A DNA stretch of 64,000 bases from contig NZ_JABFCN010000070.1 in assembly GCF_013087515.1 (NCBI RefSeq), forward strand, positions 124,001-188,000, written 5' to 3'. The DNA comes from Rhizobium sophorae (GTDB taxonomy: Bacteria > Pseudomonadota > Alphaproteobacteria > Rhizobiales > Rhizobiaceae). Position numbers and translations under genes: made by a program. Below the pieces are notes generated by a model. The model was not told where the DNA came from, did not search any database, and was given only the letters and a program-made list of their open reading frames with translations. Positions 1 through 8,936 of this stretch are shown here, piece by piece; the stretch's first letter is position 1, and each line of letters opens with the position of its first letter.

Positions 1-31
1 CCCCACTTCGGCTTTTTTCCTGTCTGCACCA

Positions 32-1183
32 TCAAGTCCGACCCCGGCTGGAAAATTCGTCTAGCACGGAACTGTAATAGTCCTCGAGCATCCCCGTTTG
101 GCGACGTAAGTCGAAACGCTCGGCCACCAGAAGCGGTGCCCGCGCGCTAAAGGCTGTCCACAGGGCCTGGTCGTTGAGCAGCCTTCCGACCGCCTCCGCC
201 ATTCCCGCGACATCCCGCTCCTCCACGAGATAACCAGTTTTCCCCTCTTCGATCGCTTCGCCCACGCCTCCCGAGCGAAATGCGACAACCGGAGTTCCGA
301 CGGCTTCCGCCTCGAGATTGGCGAGGCCGAAAGCTTCGGCATGACCATTATCGAGGGTCACGCTTCCGTGGAGATAAAGCTCAGCACTGGCGAGCAGATC
401 CCTTATCTCCGTCTGCGACAGATTTTCATGGATCGTAACGCTTGGCAAGGAACGACGTGCCAGTGCTTCGATTTCCTCCTTCAAGGGACCCTGGCCGACC
501 ATGACGAATTCGACCGGAGTGCCGGCAGCCGCCACGCGCGCTAGCGCATCGATCATGAAACGATGGCCCTTGTAGTCGACGAAGCGGGCAATTGAAACCA
601 CCAATCCTTTTTTTCGGGGACGGGGTTCCATTTTGAAGAGATCGAGATCGATGCCGATATGATGGCGAAAGACCCGGTCGGCGCGAAAGCCGAGCGCCAG
701 CAGCCGGTCACGGATGAAATCGGAAACGGCGATATTCCAGCTGTTCCAGCCGGCCATCTCGCTCCGGCCTTTGGCGAAGAATCGCACCTGATTGAAGCCG
801 CCCGGCTTTTTGGGATCGCCGCCATAGGTGGCGTCGAAGCCGTGGAACGTCGTGACGAGCGGTTTGCCGGCGGCGCGTGCCAAGGGGCCGATGACATACC
901 CGTTCTTGCCAAAATGGGCGTGAATGAGATCGGCTTTGCCGATCGCGGGAAAGAGGAAGGGAAGGCCGATTTGCGGGATTTTCAGCAGCAGTTCACCGGC
1001 CCGTGCAACAGGCGACCGACGGATGTCATGAACCGGAACAGTGGATTTTTTTGTATGGGCCGAAGAAATTCGCGAGCCGGCAAGAATTTCAGCTTCGAAA
1101 GAACGAAACGCTACCGCCTGGTTGAGAACAAATGCCTGGCTGGCAGGCAAAAATTTTTCCACATAAATAACGGCTTTTTTCAT
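32..1183 (-). CDS. Glycosyltransferase family 4 (GT-B) protein
   Basis: A 383-residue protein of the GT4 type that transfers a sugar from a nucleotide donor to a growing surface glycan. The N-terminal half carries an HAHFGKNG segment and a TTFHGFD segment, as in amylovoran/colanic-acid type transferases. The C-terminal half carries the donor site: VSIARFVDYKGH, then EAFGLANLE (the E-x7-E motif), then GTPVVAFRSGGVGE. No signal peptide or membrane segment is visible, so it probably acts on the cytoplasmic face of the membrane. It lies 31 bp downstream of the xylanase-like gene on the same strand and is probably co-transcribed with it. The family is clear; donor and acceptor sugars cannot be read from the sequence. 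Confidence 0.88.
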   Translation of the reverse strand: MKKAVIYVEKFLPASQAFVLNQAVAFRSFEAEILAGSRISSAHTKKSTVPVHDIRRSPVARAGELLLKIPQIGLPFLFPAIGKADLIHAHFGKNGYVIGPLARAAGKPLVTTFHGFDATYGGDPKKPGGFNQVRFFAKGRSEMAGWNSWNIAVSDFIRDRLLALGFRADRVFRHHIGIDLDLFKMEPRPRKKGLVVSIARFVDYKGHRFMIDALARVAAAGTPVEFVMVGQGPLKEEIEALARRSLPSVTIHENLSQTEIRDLLASAELYLHGSVTLDNGHAEAFGLANLEAEAVGTPVVAFRSGGVGEAIEEGKTGYLVEERDVAGMAEAVGRLLNDQALWTAFSARAPLLVAERFDLRRQTGMLEDYYSSVLDEFSSRGRT

Positions 1184-1214
1184 GAATCTGTTCGCGTCTC
1201 CGTTGTCTTGTGCA

Positions 1215-2288
1215 TCACATCGCCTCTATTGCCCGCCGGATCCCATCAACTGCACTTCTTGGCGCATTATTGTCGTCGTAGAGATTAACGCGCTTCGTGC
1301 AAGCCGCAGCGGGATCGGTCGCTTTCTCATCGGGCGCGCCGTATTTTTCCGACATGCCCCATACTGTCACGCCTTTCAAGTCGCCATGTTCGGCCGCGAC
1401 AGTGATCACGTCACTGAAAATATCGGCGTAGGATGCCGGCGTGAAGGCTTTGTCGCGGTTCAGGAAGTGGCAGGACGCATCCAGTTCGGTAATGAAAACG
1501 CCGACACCCATGTCCTTCAGCGCCGCGCAGAAGCGCCCCATTCCTTCCGGATCGATCCGGTCGAGGCCGGGGCGGAAATGCGCCTGCAGCCCCAGCGCAT
1601 TGATCGGCGTTTTTTTGGCGACGAGATGCTCGACGATTTTCAGGATGCGCGCGCGCTTCTGTTCGAACACGTCGGATTTTTTCTCCAGATGCGTTTCGTT
1701 GAGCACCAGCGTCGCACCGGGATTGGCCTGATGTGCCATGTCGAAACTCATACGGATATAATCGTCGCCAAGAAGGCGGCGGAAAACACAATCCCGCAGA
1801 TCCGGCGCATCATATTCCAACGGCTCGTTCACCACATCCCAAGCGTCGATCGAGTTCTTATAGCGAGTGACAACCTGTTTTATATGACGGTTCATCGTCG
1901 CCTGAATGGCCTTCGCGTCGCTGATATCTGACACCCACTCCGGGACGCGATACCAGATCAGCGTATGGCCATAAACCCTCATGTTGTTTTTTCGCGCAAA
2001 TGCAACCATCCGGTCGGCGCTGCCGAAGCTGAAAACGCCCGGTCGCTTTTCCGTCGCATTCCACTTCAGCTCGTTTCGCGGCGTTATCGAATTGACGTTG
2101 TCGATGTAGATCTCGGAAGCGATTGGATCGTTGATGTTCTGCAGGTCGATTGCCGATCCGAATCGGAACGCCTTGCTGTCGGCAAGGGCGCGCAGCCCTT
2201 TGGCCGGAGGCGCCTGTGCAAGGGCCTGGCCCGTGCGGACATACAACAAAGCGAGTGGAACCGAGGCGAGGAAACGTCTTCTCTTCAT
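1215..2288 (-). CDS. GH10 endo-1,4-beta-xylanase-like glycoside hydrolase, probably Tat-exported
   Basis: Glycoside hydrolase family 10 protein of 357 residues. The start KRRRFLASVPLAL is a twin-arginine-like signal, pointing to export. Family signatures appear in order: TPRNELKW, then DVVNEPL with the acid/base glutamate, then VFITELDAS with the nucleophile glutamate near the C-terminus. GH10 enzymes cut beta-1,4-xylan; in rhizobial polysaccharide clusters they may instead trim or release exopolysaccharide, which is inference here. A GTG at 2300 would add four residues, but the GAGAG ribosome-binding sequence sits better before the ATG at 2288. The downstream GT4 gene follows in the same direction. 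Confidence 0.88.
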   Translation of the reverse strand: MKRRRFLASVPLALLYVRTGQALAQAPPAKGLRALADSKAFRFGSAIDLQNINDPIASEIYIDNVNSITPRNELKWNATEKRPGVFSFGSADRMVAFARKNNMRVYGHTLIWYRVPEWVSDISDAKAIQATMNRHIKQVVTRYKNSIDAWDVVNEPLEYDAPDLRDCVFRRLLGDDYIRMSFDMAHQANPGATLVLNETHLEKKSDVFEQKRARILKIVEHLVAKKTPINALGLQAHFRPGLDRIDPEGMGRFCAALKDMGVGVFITELDASCHFLNRDKAFTPASYADIFSDVITVAAEHGDLKGVTVWGMSEKYGAPDEKATDPAAACTKRVNLYDDNNAPRSAVDGIRRAIEAM

Positions 2289-2496
2289 TCTATCTCTCAC
2301 TGTTGGCTTTTTTCATGTCCGCGGTGGAATTTAAAAGGGGGCGGGCTCGTCGGCACCGATCCATCACGGGATTCACGTTCAATTCAGTAGAGTAATGCAA
2401 CCTCAAAATATACTTTCCCCGCAGGGGATATTGTTAGTGTCTGCTAGACTTTTCAGCATATCCCAAGATATAAACCGCTCGGGGAGGGCGCTCGTG

Positions 2497-2871
2497 ATGG
2501 AAGATTGGTCCAGCTATCTGATAAGCTATTTTCATATGGCATTTCAAAATGCCGCTTTTTTTATGGCGACCGTTCGAAACGGTCTGTCTCTTCTCAATGA
2601 CTGGCAGTTCGCAGTCCTTGTTCTCGGCATTATCGGCATCATTTTCCTCCCGTTCGCAGCGCTCGTCAGAATGTCGTGGCGGTTGCGCCGATCGGAGATC
2701 GTCATTCGCTCGCTGAACGAAGACCTTGCGCAAGTCACTCAGGACCTCAATGTCGAACGTGTCTGGCGTCTGGCGGGTGGCGACAGTATCGAACGGCCGA
2801 ATGCGGACAGTTTGAAAGAGTTCTACCAGATCCTGGCCAGACATCACGACGATGCAAGTCACATGGCGTGA
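2497..2871 (+). CDS. Small single-pass membrane protein, unknown function
   Basis: A 124-residue protein I do not recognise. It has an amphipathic N-terminus (MEDWSSYLISYFHMAF), one clear membrane helix (FAVLVLGIIGIIFLPFAALV) and a charged, probably coiled-coil tail (RRSEIVIRSLNEDLAQ). The reading frame is open upstream to 2395, but the ATG at 2497 is preceded by a purine-rich GGGGAGGG ribosome-binding site, so I use the shorter form. It is divergent from the xylanase gene and convergent with the next gene. The opposite-strand frame (2434-2862) lacks such organisation and is taken as a shadow. Confidence 0.55.
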   Translation: MEDWSSYLISYFHMAFQNAAFFMATVRNGLSLLNDWQFAVLVLGIIGIIFLPFAALVRMSWRLRRSEIVIRSLNEDLAQVTQDLNVERVWRLAGGDSIERPNADSLKEFYQILARHHDDASHMA

Positions 2872-2901
2872 TCAGTCCGTGCGTGGCATGAAGCCTAAGA
2901 C

Positions 2902-3855
2902 CTAATGCCGATGTTCCTGACTTTCAGCCGGCGCTTCGATATGGGGCGGCTTGGAGACTGATTCCGGTTGCGCGCTGTCGATCTCGACTGCGGGGTCCGG
3001 CAACGGCAGCCATCTTCTGCCGGAAAAATAATCTCTGGTTCTTTTCTGAGGTCCTGAAGTCGCATCCAGGGAGAGCGTGAAGTTGTAATTCCCGGGATTG
3101 AGTACCTCGCGGGTGAAGCCGATACTGGCTCCGAAGCCGTCTTCCTTGATGTCCTTCAGATTCTTGATCGCGTTGAGGGTCTCATGAAAATCGAGCCATT
3201 GCGGTTGCCGCAGCATGATTTCGAAAATTCGCAGAATGCCGGGATCGAGCTGGCCATTTTTATCGGTCTCGGGATTGATGATTTTCACGCGCATATTGTT
3301 GATCGTGCCGGCGGCGTCGCCGCGAACGATGACGAAGATGGAGTTCGGGAGCTGATCCTTCTCCCGCTTGCCGCTCTGCTCGAAAAAGCATTCAAATGTA
3401 TCGGCGTTGAAACTCGCTGCCGCCCAATCGCTGGTTTCGATGCCGGCATTGCGCAGCGCCGCACACATTGCGGCGCCGGATATCCGCCATGTTCGCAGGA
3501 AAGTCGACGCGGTCTGTACAAGCGGCGGTTCGATGATATGGAATGGAAGCGTGAAGGTGGCCGGTGGTGTCGGGCGGGGAAGGGCCTTGGGGGGAGGCGG
3601 TCTGACCTCCTGGGGAAGGAGATCGAAGCCAAAATAATGGCTGACCGTCTTTAAGTGTTTCATGTTGTTGGAAAGCAGCACCGTTCCCATGATCAGCGAG
3701 AGGGAAATCGTCAGCAGCAACCAGAAGACCACGGGAACCCGCGGTTTCCCCACCGGCTGTTTCGCATATGCGGACGACGAATTATCGGGCAAGCTTGTCT
3801 TCTCCGGCGCGTGAGAAGGGTTTCGATCGGGCTGTCTAAATCCAGCAGTATACAT
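2902..3855 (-). CDS. Membrane-anchored periplasmic protein next to polysaccharide genes, unknown function
   Basis: A 317-residue protein with a Pro/Lys-rich cytoplasmic N-terminus, one membrane helix at about residues 42-62 (VVFWLLLTISLSLIMGTVLL), a proline-rich linker (RPPPPKALPRPTPP) and a soluble domain that would lie in the periplasm. The type II anchor followed by a Pro-rich spacer resembles envelope-spanning accessory proteins. I have an impression that similar proteins of unknown function accompany rhizobial exopolysaccharide genes, but cannot confirm it. A role in polysaccharide assembly is inferred from position only. Confidence 0.7.
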   Translation of the reverse strand: MYTAGFRQPDRNPSHAPEKTSLPDNSSSAYAKQPVGKPRVPVVFWLLLTISLSLIMGTVLLSNNMKHLKTVSHYFGFDLLPQEVRPPPPKALPRPTPPATFTLPFHIIEPPLVQTASTFLRTWRISGAAMCAALRNAGIETSDWAAASFNADTFECFFEQSGKREKDQLPNSIFVIVRGDAAGTINNMRVKIINPETDKNGQLDPGILRIFEIMLRQPQWLDFHETLNAIKNLKDIKEDGFGASIGFTREVLNPGNYNFTLSLDATSGPQKRTRDYFSGRRWLPLPDPAVEIDSAQPESVSKPPHIEAPAESQEHRH

Positions 3856-4315
3856 TTATCCGTTAAATATCTTTGGCTTCTTGTCGGCAATTGGGCACCT
3901 TCATGCCTCGTCATCGGGAAATGGTGCTACAGATTTCGGCGGAGGCGCCGTAACGCCATTTCAATCGGAAATCTCTAATGTAACTACGGACAGTCGCAGT
4001 GGCAAACAGCGATGAACTCGCGATTGGCCTATGAATCGACCATTTTTACATTCGCTTCCTTCTCATCTCTAGGTCTTGTTTTAGTTGTAACTGGGATGGC
4101 AATCGCTTCTATAGTATGTCTTCAGTAGTTATTAGACATAATTTCGAATTATATTTTATATATACTTAATTCATGTTCATTTTCACGTATAAGTTTAATT
4201 TTTTATTAGAAAACCATAGATTATATTTTCCTTTTCCTTGTACTCTGGCGGGTTTATCAAATTTTCGACGTATTCTTCGATAGGGTTGCCGCCCACTCGC
4301 CGAGGGGGGAAGGAA
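3856..4315. other. AT-rich intergenic region between divergent genes
   Basis: No convincing gene. The stretch 4070-4240 is markedly AT-rich against a GC-rich genome and contains many TATA-like hexamers, so it probably carries the promoters of the divergent membrane-protein and methyltransferase genes. No clear operator palindrome was found. Confidence 0.4.
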
Positions 4316-5008
4316 ATGTCCGTCGAGCTAGACGCAACCACCTATGTTCACGCCAAACCGACAACTGCGCACGCCTATATCTTGCCCGCGGTGCTCGACG
4401 TGCTGGAGAGCCATTTCGACGGTTCTCTCGAGAACGACGTCTTTGATTTGGGATGCGGTACAGGCGGGGCGGCAGCGGCCCTTGCAGGAAGGGGATATTA
4501 TGTCGTCGGCGTCGATCCTTCCAGTAATGGCATCGCCAAGGCCAATGTCAATTATCCAGAACTACCGTTGAATGTCGGCTCGGCCTATGACGACCTTTCC
4601 AGGGAGTATGGCACCTTCAATGCCGTCATCAGCCTGGAGGTCGTCGAACATGTCTACGATCCGAAGGCTTTCACCTCGACGATGTACGATCTCGTCAAGC
4701 CGGGCGGCATCGCCGTCATGTCGACACCCTATCACGGTTATCTGAAGAACCTTGCCCTGGCGGCGATGGGGAAAATGGACGACCATTTCATGCCGTTGAA
4801 GGAGCATGGGCATATCAAGTTCTGGTCGAAAAACACGCTGAGCACGCTGCTGCTGGATGCCGGCTTCGACAATGTTCGTTTTGAGTATGTCGGAAGGATT
4901 CCCGTTTTTGCCAAGTCGATGATCGCCGTTGCGCAAAAACCTCTCAGAGAGAGTGTCGGAGCGGCAACGATTTGGGATAGCATTCGTCCGCTGCGAAGTG
5001 CGCAATAG
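4316..5008 (+). CDS. Class I SAM-dependent methyltransferase
   Basis: A 230-residue methyltransferase of the Methyltransf_11/23 type. Motif I is VFDLGCGTGGAAAAL (glycine-rich SAM loop), followed by VVGVDPSS with the acidic residue that holds the ribose, and VISLEVVEHVYDP as motif IV. This UbiG/COQ3-like arrangement usually methylates small molecules, sugars or lipids. The frame is open from 4238, but the GAGGGGGGAAGGA sequence just before 4316 makes that ATG the likely start. It stands alone and follows the AT-rich region; the substrate is unknown, and modification of the nearby surface glycan is only a guess. Confidence 0.82.
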   Translation: MSVELDATTYVHAKPTTAHAYILPAVLDVLESHFDGSLENDVFDLGCGTGGAAAALAGRGYYVVGVDPSSNGIAKANVNYPELPLNVGSAYDDLSREYGTFNAVISLEVVEHVYDPKAFTSTMYDLVKPGGIAVMSTPYHGYLKNLALAAMGKMDDHFMPLKEHGHIKFWSKNTLSTLLLDAGFDNVRFEYVGRIPVFAKSMIAVAQKPLRESVGAATIWDSIRPLRSAQ

Positions 5009-5178
5009 AGTGTGGGTCCACCCGCGCCAAACGGCGCCGCTGCGATAATCCACAGGTTGTTTTTTGCTCTGTGCGCTGCTGAAAAAAATCCTTGCGAAAT
5101 ATTTACTTTTAGTTGCATTCTTGCTTAAACTCTCCATTATACAGCCGGGCGTGCTGCTAAAGCGGGAGACTTATTCAC

Positions 5179-5604
5179 ATGAAGGCTAAATCGCCGAATT
5201 CGATTGACGTCTATGTTGGCAACCGTGTGAGAGTTCGGCGAAAAACGCTCGGGATGACCCAGAACGGCTTGGCCGAACTTCTGGGCATTACCTTCCAGCA
5301 GATCCAAAAATACGAAAAAGGAACGAATAGAATAGGCGCCAGTCGTCTTCAGCGCATATCCGAGATTCTTCGCGTGCCCGTCGGCTTTTTCTTCGAGAAC
5401 GGCGGCTCCGGGCCGATCGATACCGCGACGAATGAATTGAACAGCTTTTTGTCCTCGAAGGAGGGGCTGGCGCTCAACAAGGCATTCATCGCCATCGAGG
5501 ACCCGAATATTAGGCAAAAGCTGGTGGCGTTGGCCAAAAGCCTGGCAGTCGCGGGATTGCCTGACAGTGACAGTGAGTTGCAAGATTCGATTGTGAACAG
5601 CTGA
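5179..5604 (+). CDS. XRE-family (Cro/C1) HTH transcriptional regulator
   Basis: A 141-residue DNA-binding protein. Residues 10-70 form a Cro/C1 helix-turn-helix: VRVRRKTLGMTQNGLAELLG then TFQQIQKYEKGTNRI. The C-terminal half (SSKEGLALNKAFIAIEDPNI) matches the plan of the rhizobial PraR-like group of regulators. The stop codon TGA at 5602 overlaps the GAGGA ribosome-binding site of the next gene (GTG at 5614), so the two are translated together. It is the first gene of the unit ending in YcaO/TfuA and may be its local switch. Binding site and ligand are not visible. Confidence 0.85.
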   Translation: MKAKSPNSIDVYVGNRVRVRRKTLGMTQNGLAELLGITFQQIQKYEKGTNRIGASRLQRISEILRVPVGFFFENGGSGPIDTATNELNSFLSSKEGLALNKAFIAIEDPNIRQKLVALAKSLAVAGLPDSDSELQDSIVNS

Positions 5605-5613
5605 GGACGTATC

Positions 5614-7461
5614 GTGCTTCATCTGCAGACATTCGGCGATCTGCGGTTGATCGAGACGAATGGCGACCCGGTTCGCTATCCGATCAAGGGCCTGTTGATG
5701 ATGGCCCATCTCTATGCCGGTGCGAGCCATGAACTCAGCCGTTATGAATTGGCTCAGTTTCTATGGAATGACGTCGAACCCGAGTTGGCGCGGCTCAATC
5801 TGCGCAAACTGCTTTCCCGCATCCGCGAGACAGACGGCGGACGCGCCGAAATGCCCTTCGATTTCACCGCCACCACGGTTCGTCTCAACAGGCAGGCAGT
5901 TTCCAGCGATCTGGATATTTTTCACGCCGGCGGTTCGCCGCTGGAGCGGCTGAACGCGATAGCCGAACTGACCCAGCGGGGGTTCATCGGAAATATCAAA
6001 CCAGCGACAAAGCTGATAGACGCCTGGATCAGGGCGCAACGGGACGCTCAGGCGCTGCAATTGCGGCAGGCATTGCTGGATGCATTGCCGGATGCGCAAA
6101 AGCCCGGCGCTGCGCGCTCCATTTCCGGCGCCGCCCTGCAGATCCTCGAACGGGATCCGAATGACGAGCAGGTTAGAGCCTTGCTGCACCGGCTATCCGG
6201 CGGTTCGACCCTCAGCGAGAGATTGCCGAACGGCGACGGCCATGCCAGGGTGCAGGTGAACCGTCCCGAGGCCGGTGGTGAGGCAACTGCCGACATCGAA
6301 CGCGTGTCGCCGGCGTCGTTGATCCTACCTCGGCTGGTGCTGCTTCCCCCGACGTCGAAACATGCCGATGCCGGGCTTGCGCTTGCCAGCGCCCTGATCG
6401 AAGACGTCACGATCGAACTCTGCGCGCTCAGAAACATTTCCATCGTAGCACCCCATACGGCCGGTCAGATCCGCCGCGACTCCGAGAAGGCTGCCGTGGT
6501 CGCCCGTCACTCGATCGCCTATCTTCTGGATACACGGCTTTCCGAAGAGGGGTTATTCGCTCAGCTGGTTTATTTTCCCACGGACGAGATCATCTGGGCC
6601 AATCGCTTTGTGATGACGCCCGATATATTGCCGCGTCAGAGACGGCTGATCGCGCAGCAGTTGACCATGTCGGTGGCCCGCGAGCTGGCTGAAAATGAGG
6701 AAGAGCGCTTACGCTTCGAAGCCAATCCTCAGGCCTATCACGCCTATCTGGTCGGCTCGAGCCTGATGAGCAAGTTGACATTGCCGCATATCCGTCGGGC
6801 ACGAAAAGCCTTCAAGCAGTCGCTGTCGCATAAGGCGGATTTCTCTCCGTCATTTACCGGGCTGGCGAGGACCTTCACCAGCGAGTGGCTCGTGAGGGCG
6901 CAGGGAAACAATGAGCTGCTGCAGCTGGCGGAGCAGAACGCGCTTCGGGCCATCGAGCGGGATCCGGCATCGGCGGCGGGCCACCGCGAGCTTGGCGTCA
7001 CCAAACTCTATCTCGGCGATGTCGATGCCAGTGTCGCCGCACTTGATCTGGCGGAACAACTCAGCCCGCATTTTGCCGATGTCATCTACAGCCATGCCGA
7101 CACGCTCGTGCATGCATCCCGCCCTGGCGACGCGCTCGCCAAGATCAAAAGAGCGATTTCCCTCAATCCGATCGCGCCTGACGCCTATCTGTGGTGCGCT
7201 GCGGGAGCAAGCTTCTTCCTGGAACAGTACGAGGAGGCCATCGCCTATGTTGAGGCGATGAAAGACAAAGCGCCGGCTCACCGCCTCGCCGCGGCCAGTT
7301 GCGCAATGATCGGCGATCGAAAACGGGCGCTATTCCATCGGCAGCGTGCCGAAAGCATCAACCCGGTGTTCGACGTCGAAAAGTGGCTCGCCATTGTTCC
7401 CATCAAGGAACAGTGGCAAAAAGAGCTTTATCGAGAGGGCCTGTTGAGGGCTGGTTTTTAA
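5614..7461 (+). CDS. SARP-like winged-helix regulator with TolB-N-like and TPR domains
   Basis: A 615-residue protein with a GTG start nine bases after the XRE gene, behind a GAGGA site. The N-terminus (LHLQTFGDLRLIETNGDPV, then LARLNLRKLLSRIRE) has the OmpR/SARP winged-helix layout of BTAD-type activators. The middle (VLLPPTSKHADAGLALASAL ... ISIVAPHTAG) resembles the TolB-N-like segment found beside adenylate-cyclase or CadC-type regulators. The C-terminal third is TPR-like (AIERDPASAAGHRELGVTKL; IKRAISLNPIAPDAYLWC). No cyclase or kinase catalytic motif is present. SARP proteins often activate secondary-metabolite clusters, and this one stands directly upstream of the peptide-YcaO-TfuA genes with a 20-bp gap. 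That it activates them is inference. Confidence 0.78.
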   Translation: MLHLQTFGDLRLIETNGDPVRYPIKGLLMMAHLYAGASHELSRYELAQFLWNDVEPELARLNLRKLLSRIRETDGGRAEMPFDFTATTVRLNRQAVSSDLDIFHAGGSPLERLNAIAELTQRGFIGNIKPATKLIDAWIRAQRDAQALQLRQALLDALPDAQKPGAARSISGAALQILERDPNDEQVRALLHRLSGGSTLSERLPNGDGHARVQVNRPEAGGEATADIERVSPASLILPRLVLLPPTSKHADAGLALASALIEDVTIELCALRNISIVAPHTAGQIRRDSEKAAVVARHSIAYLLDTRLSEEGLFAQLVYFPTDEIIWANRFVMTPDILPRQRRLIAQQLTMSVARELAENEEERLRFEANPQAYHAYLVGSSLMSKLTLPHIRRARKAFKQSLSHKADFSPSFTGLARTFTSEWLVRAQGNNELLQLAEQNALRAIERDPASAAGHRELGVTKLYLGDVDASVAALDLAEQLSPHFADVIYSHADTLVHASRPGDALAKIKRAISLNPIAPDAYLWCAAGASFFLEQYEEAIAYVEAMKDKAPAHRLAAASCAMIGDRKRALFHRQRAESINPVFDVEKWLAIVPIKEQWQKELYREGLLRAGF

Positions 7462-7481
7462 CAACAGCTGAGGGGCATTAC

Positions 7482-7694
7482 ATGGCAAGGACAGTCATTA
7501 TAGGAATACCCGGCGAAGCAGGTCTCTGGCTTGCCGATCTCAATGCCGGCACGGTCAAGCCTCTCAATCCGACGGGGGACTTGGCGACCGCGAACGACCT
7601 GCGCAAAGCCGGCGGCACGTTGGTGAAGGAGGTCGATTTCGCCGTCGCGGTTTCCTCGGCACAGGTTGCCCTTTCCGGTCACTTCGACGGCTGA
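7482..7694 (+). CDS. 70-residue peptide; candidate substrate or partner of YcaO/TfuA
   Basis: A small protein (MARTVIIGIPGEAG ... ALSGHFDG) behind a good GAGGGG ribosome-binding site seven bases before the ATG. It has no cysteine, so it is not a typical thiazole precursor; thioamidation of backbone carbonyls would not need one. It contains a Gly/Pro-rich start (GIPGEAGLWL), a central TGDLATANDLRKAGG segment and a hydrophobic stretch (VDFAVAVSSAQVAL) near the C-terminus. Its stop TGA lies in the same frame as YcaO, with no other stop between the two. It could be a RiPP precursor, a leader-like recognition protein, or an accessory subunit. Confidence 0.7.
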   Translation: MARTVIIGIPGEAGLWLADLNAGTVKPLNPTGDLATANDLRKAGGTLVKEVDFAVAVSSAQVALSGHFDG

Positions 7695-7703
7695 GTCGGC
7701 TTT

Positions 7704-8936
7704 CTGACGCATCGGTCTTCAAACATATATTCCGACAGAATCATATCGCCGCGGGAAACCCTTTCCCGCGTCGAACCTCTTTTGGCCGGGTTCGGCATTA
7801 CCAGGGTTGCGCGACATACCGGGCTGGACGATATCGGAATCCCCGTCTGGTGCGCATACGCCCCGAATTCCCGCTCGATCGTGATTGCCCAGGGAAAGGG
7901 TCTGACCGATCTCGATGCCAAAGTATCCACAGTCATGGAAGCCCTCGAACGGGCGGTTGCCGGCGAACCCTCCGTCGATCTCGTTCACGCCACCTCTTTG
8001 CGTCTGCAGGCGATGGGGCACAAGACCGACACGCTGGACTGCCTGACCGCTCTCCATAGACCCGATCTCGGACCGGACGAGGAGACGGAATGGGTTGCCG
8101 GCGTTAATATCCTCACCGGCGACGAGGTTTATATCCCCTTTGAAGCCGTGGTGCTCGACCGCACGCGGGACGCGCGATACTGGATGTCTTCCGACGGTCT
8201 GGCATCGGGAAACAATGTCGAGGAGGCGATATTTCACGGCGTCCTGGAGCGTATCGAGCGTGATGCCCATGTGCTGTGGCAGGTGGGCCGAGACGCGGAT
8301 CGTTATGCCGGCTGCGTCGACCCCCGCGGCTTCAGGGACGGCGCCCTCGACGGGCTGATCGACAAGATCGAAACATCGGGATTGGCGCTCAAACTCTTCG
8401 ATATCACCAGCGACATCGGGATTCCCTGTTTCACCGCCATGCTAGGCCCTGAGGATCTCATTGCGGGCCGTCGGGCTTTTCACGGGGACAGGGACATTCG
8501 CCTAGTAGACGTAACGGGCGGCACCGGCGCTCATTCGTCTCCCGTGCGTGCGGCCATTCGGGCGGTGACGGAAGCCGTGCAATCCCGGCTGACCTATATC
8601 AGCGGAGCCAGGGACGATATTTCGCCCTCAACTTTCTCACGATGCCTGCCGCCGCTGATGCGGCAGGCTTTCGATGCGGTTGCCGCACCGCCCGCTGCAG
8701 CGATCGGCAGCGGCAGGGCGGCATTACATCGGCAACAGGATCTGGCGCACTTGCTGCAGGACGTGCTCGACCGGCTCAGAAACAGGCGGATCGCCTCGGT
8801 GATCGCCGTGCGCCTCAGCGACGACACCCTTCCCTTCAGCGTCGTCAAGGTTGTCATTCCCGAGCTCGAAAATCCGGAGGGGGAGCGCGCCCGGCGGCTT
8901 GGAACGAGGGCGCTTGCCAGGGCGATAGGATTTTGA
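7704..8936 (+). CDS. ycaO: YcaO-domain ATP-dependent cyclodehydratase/thioamidation enzyme
   Basis: YcaO enzymes use ATP to activate a backbone amide oxygen; with TfuA they are associated with thioamide formation. Family marks seen: FGITRVARHTGLDDIGIPVW near the N-terminus, EALERAVAGE and EAIFHGVLERIERDA (ATP/Mg glutamates), and a VVIPELENP segment near the end. The C-terminus lacks the PxPxP tail of azoline-forming members, which fits a thioamide-type enzyme. The conserved region begins upstream of the first usual start (TTG 7782): ETLSRVEPLL and GFLTHR are encoded from about 7698. No ATG or GTG exists in this frame after the TGA at 7692. I place the start at CTG 7704 provisionally. It overlaps tfuA by four bases. 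Confidence 0.85.
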   Translation: MTHRSSNIYSDRIISPRETLSRVEPLLAGFGITRVARHTGLDDIGIPVWCAYAPNSRSIVIAQGKGLTDLDAKVSTVMEALERAVAGEPSVDLVHATSLRLQAMGHKTDTLDCLTALHRPDLGPDEETEWVAGVNILTGDEVYIPFEAVVLDRTRDARYWMSSDGLASGNNVEEAIFHGVLERIERDAHVLWQVGRDADRYAGCVDPRGFRDGALDGLIDKIETSGLALKLFDITSDIGIPCFTAMLGPEDLIAGRRAFHGDRDIRLVDVTGGTGAHSSPVRAAIRAVTEAVQSRLTYISGARDDISPSTFSRCLPPLMRQAFDAVAAPPAAAIGSGRAALHRQQDLAHLLQDVLDRLRNRRIASVIAVRLSDDTLPFSVVKVVIPELENPEGERARRLGTRALARAIGF

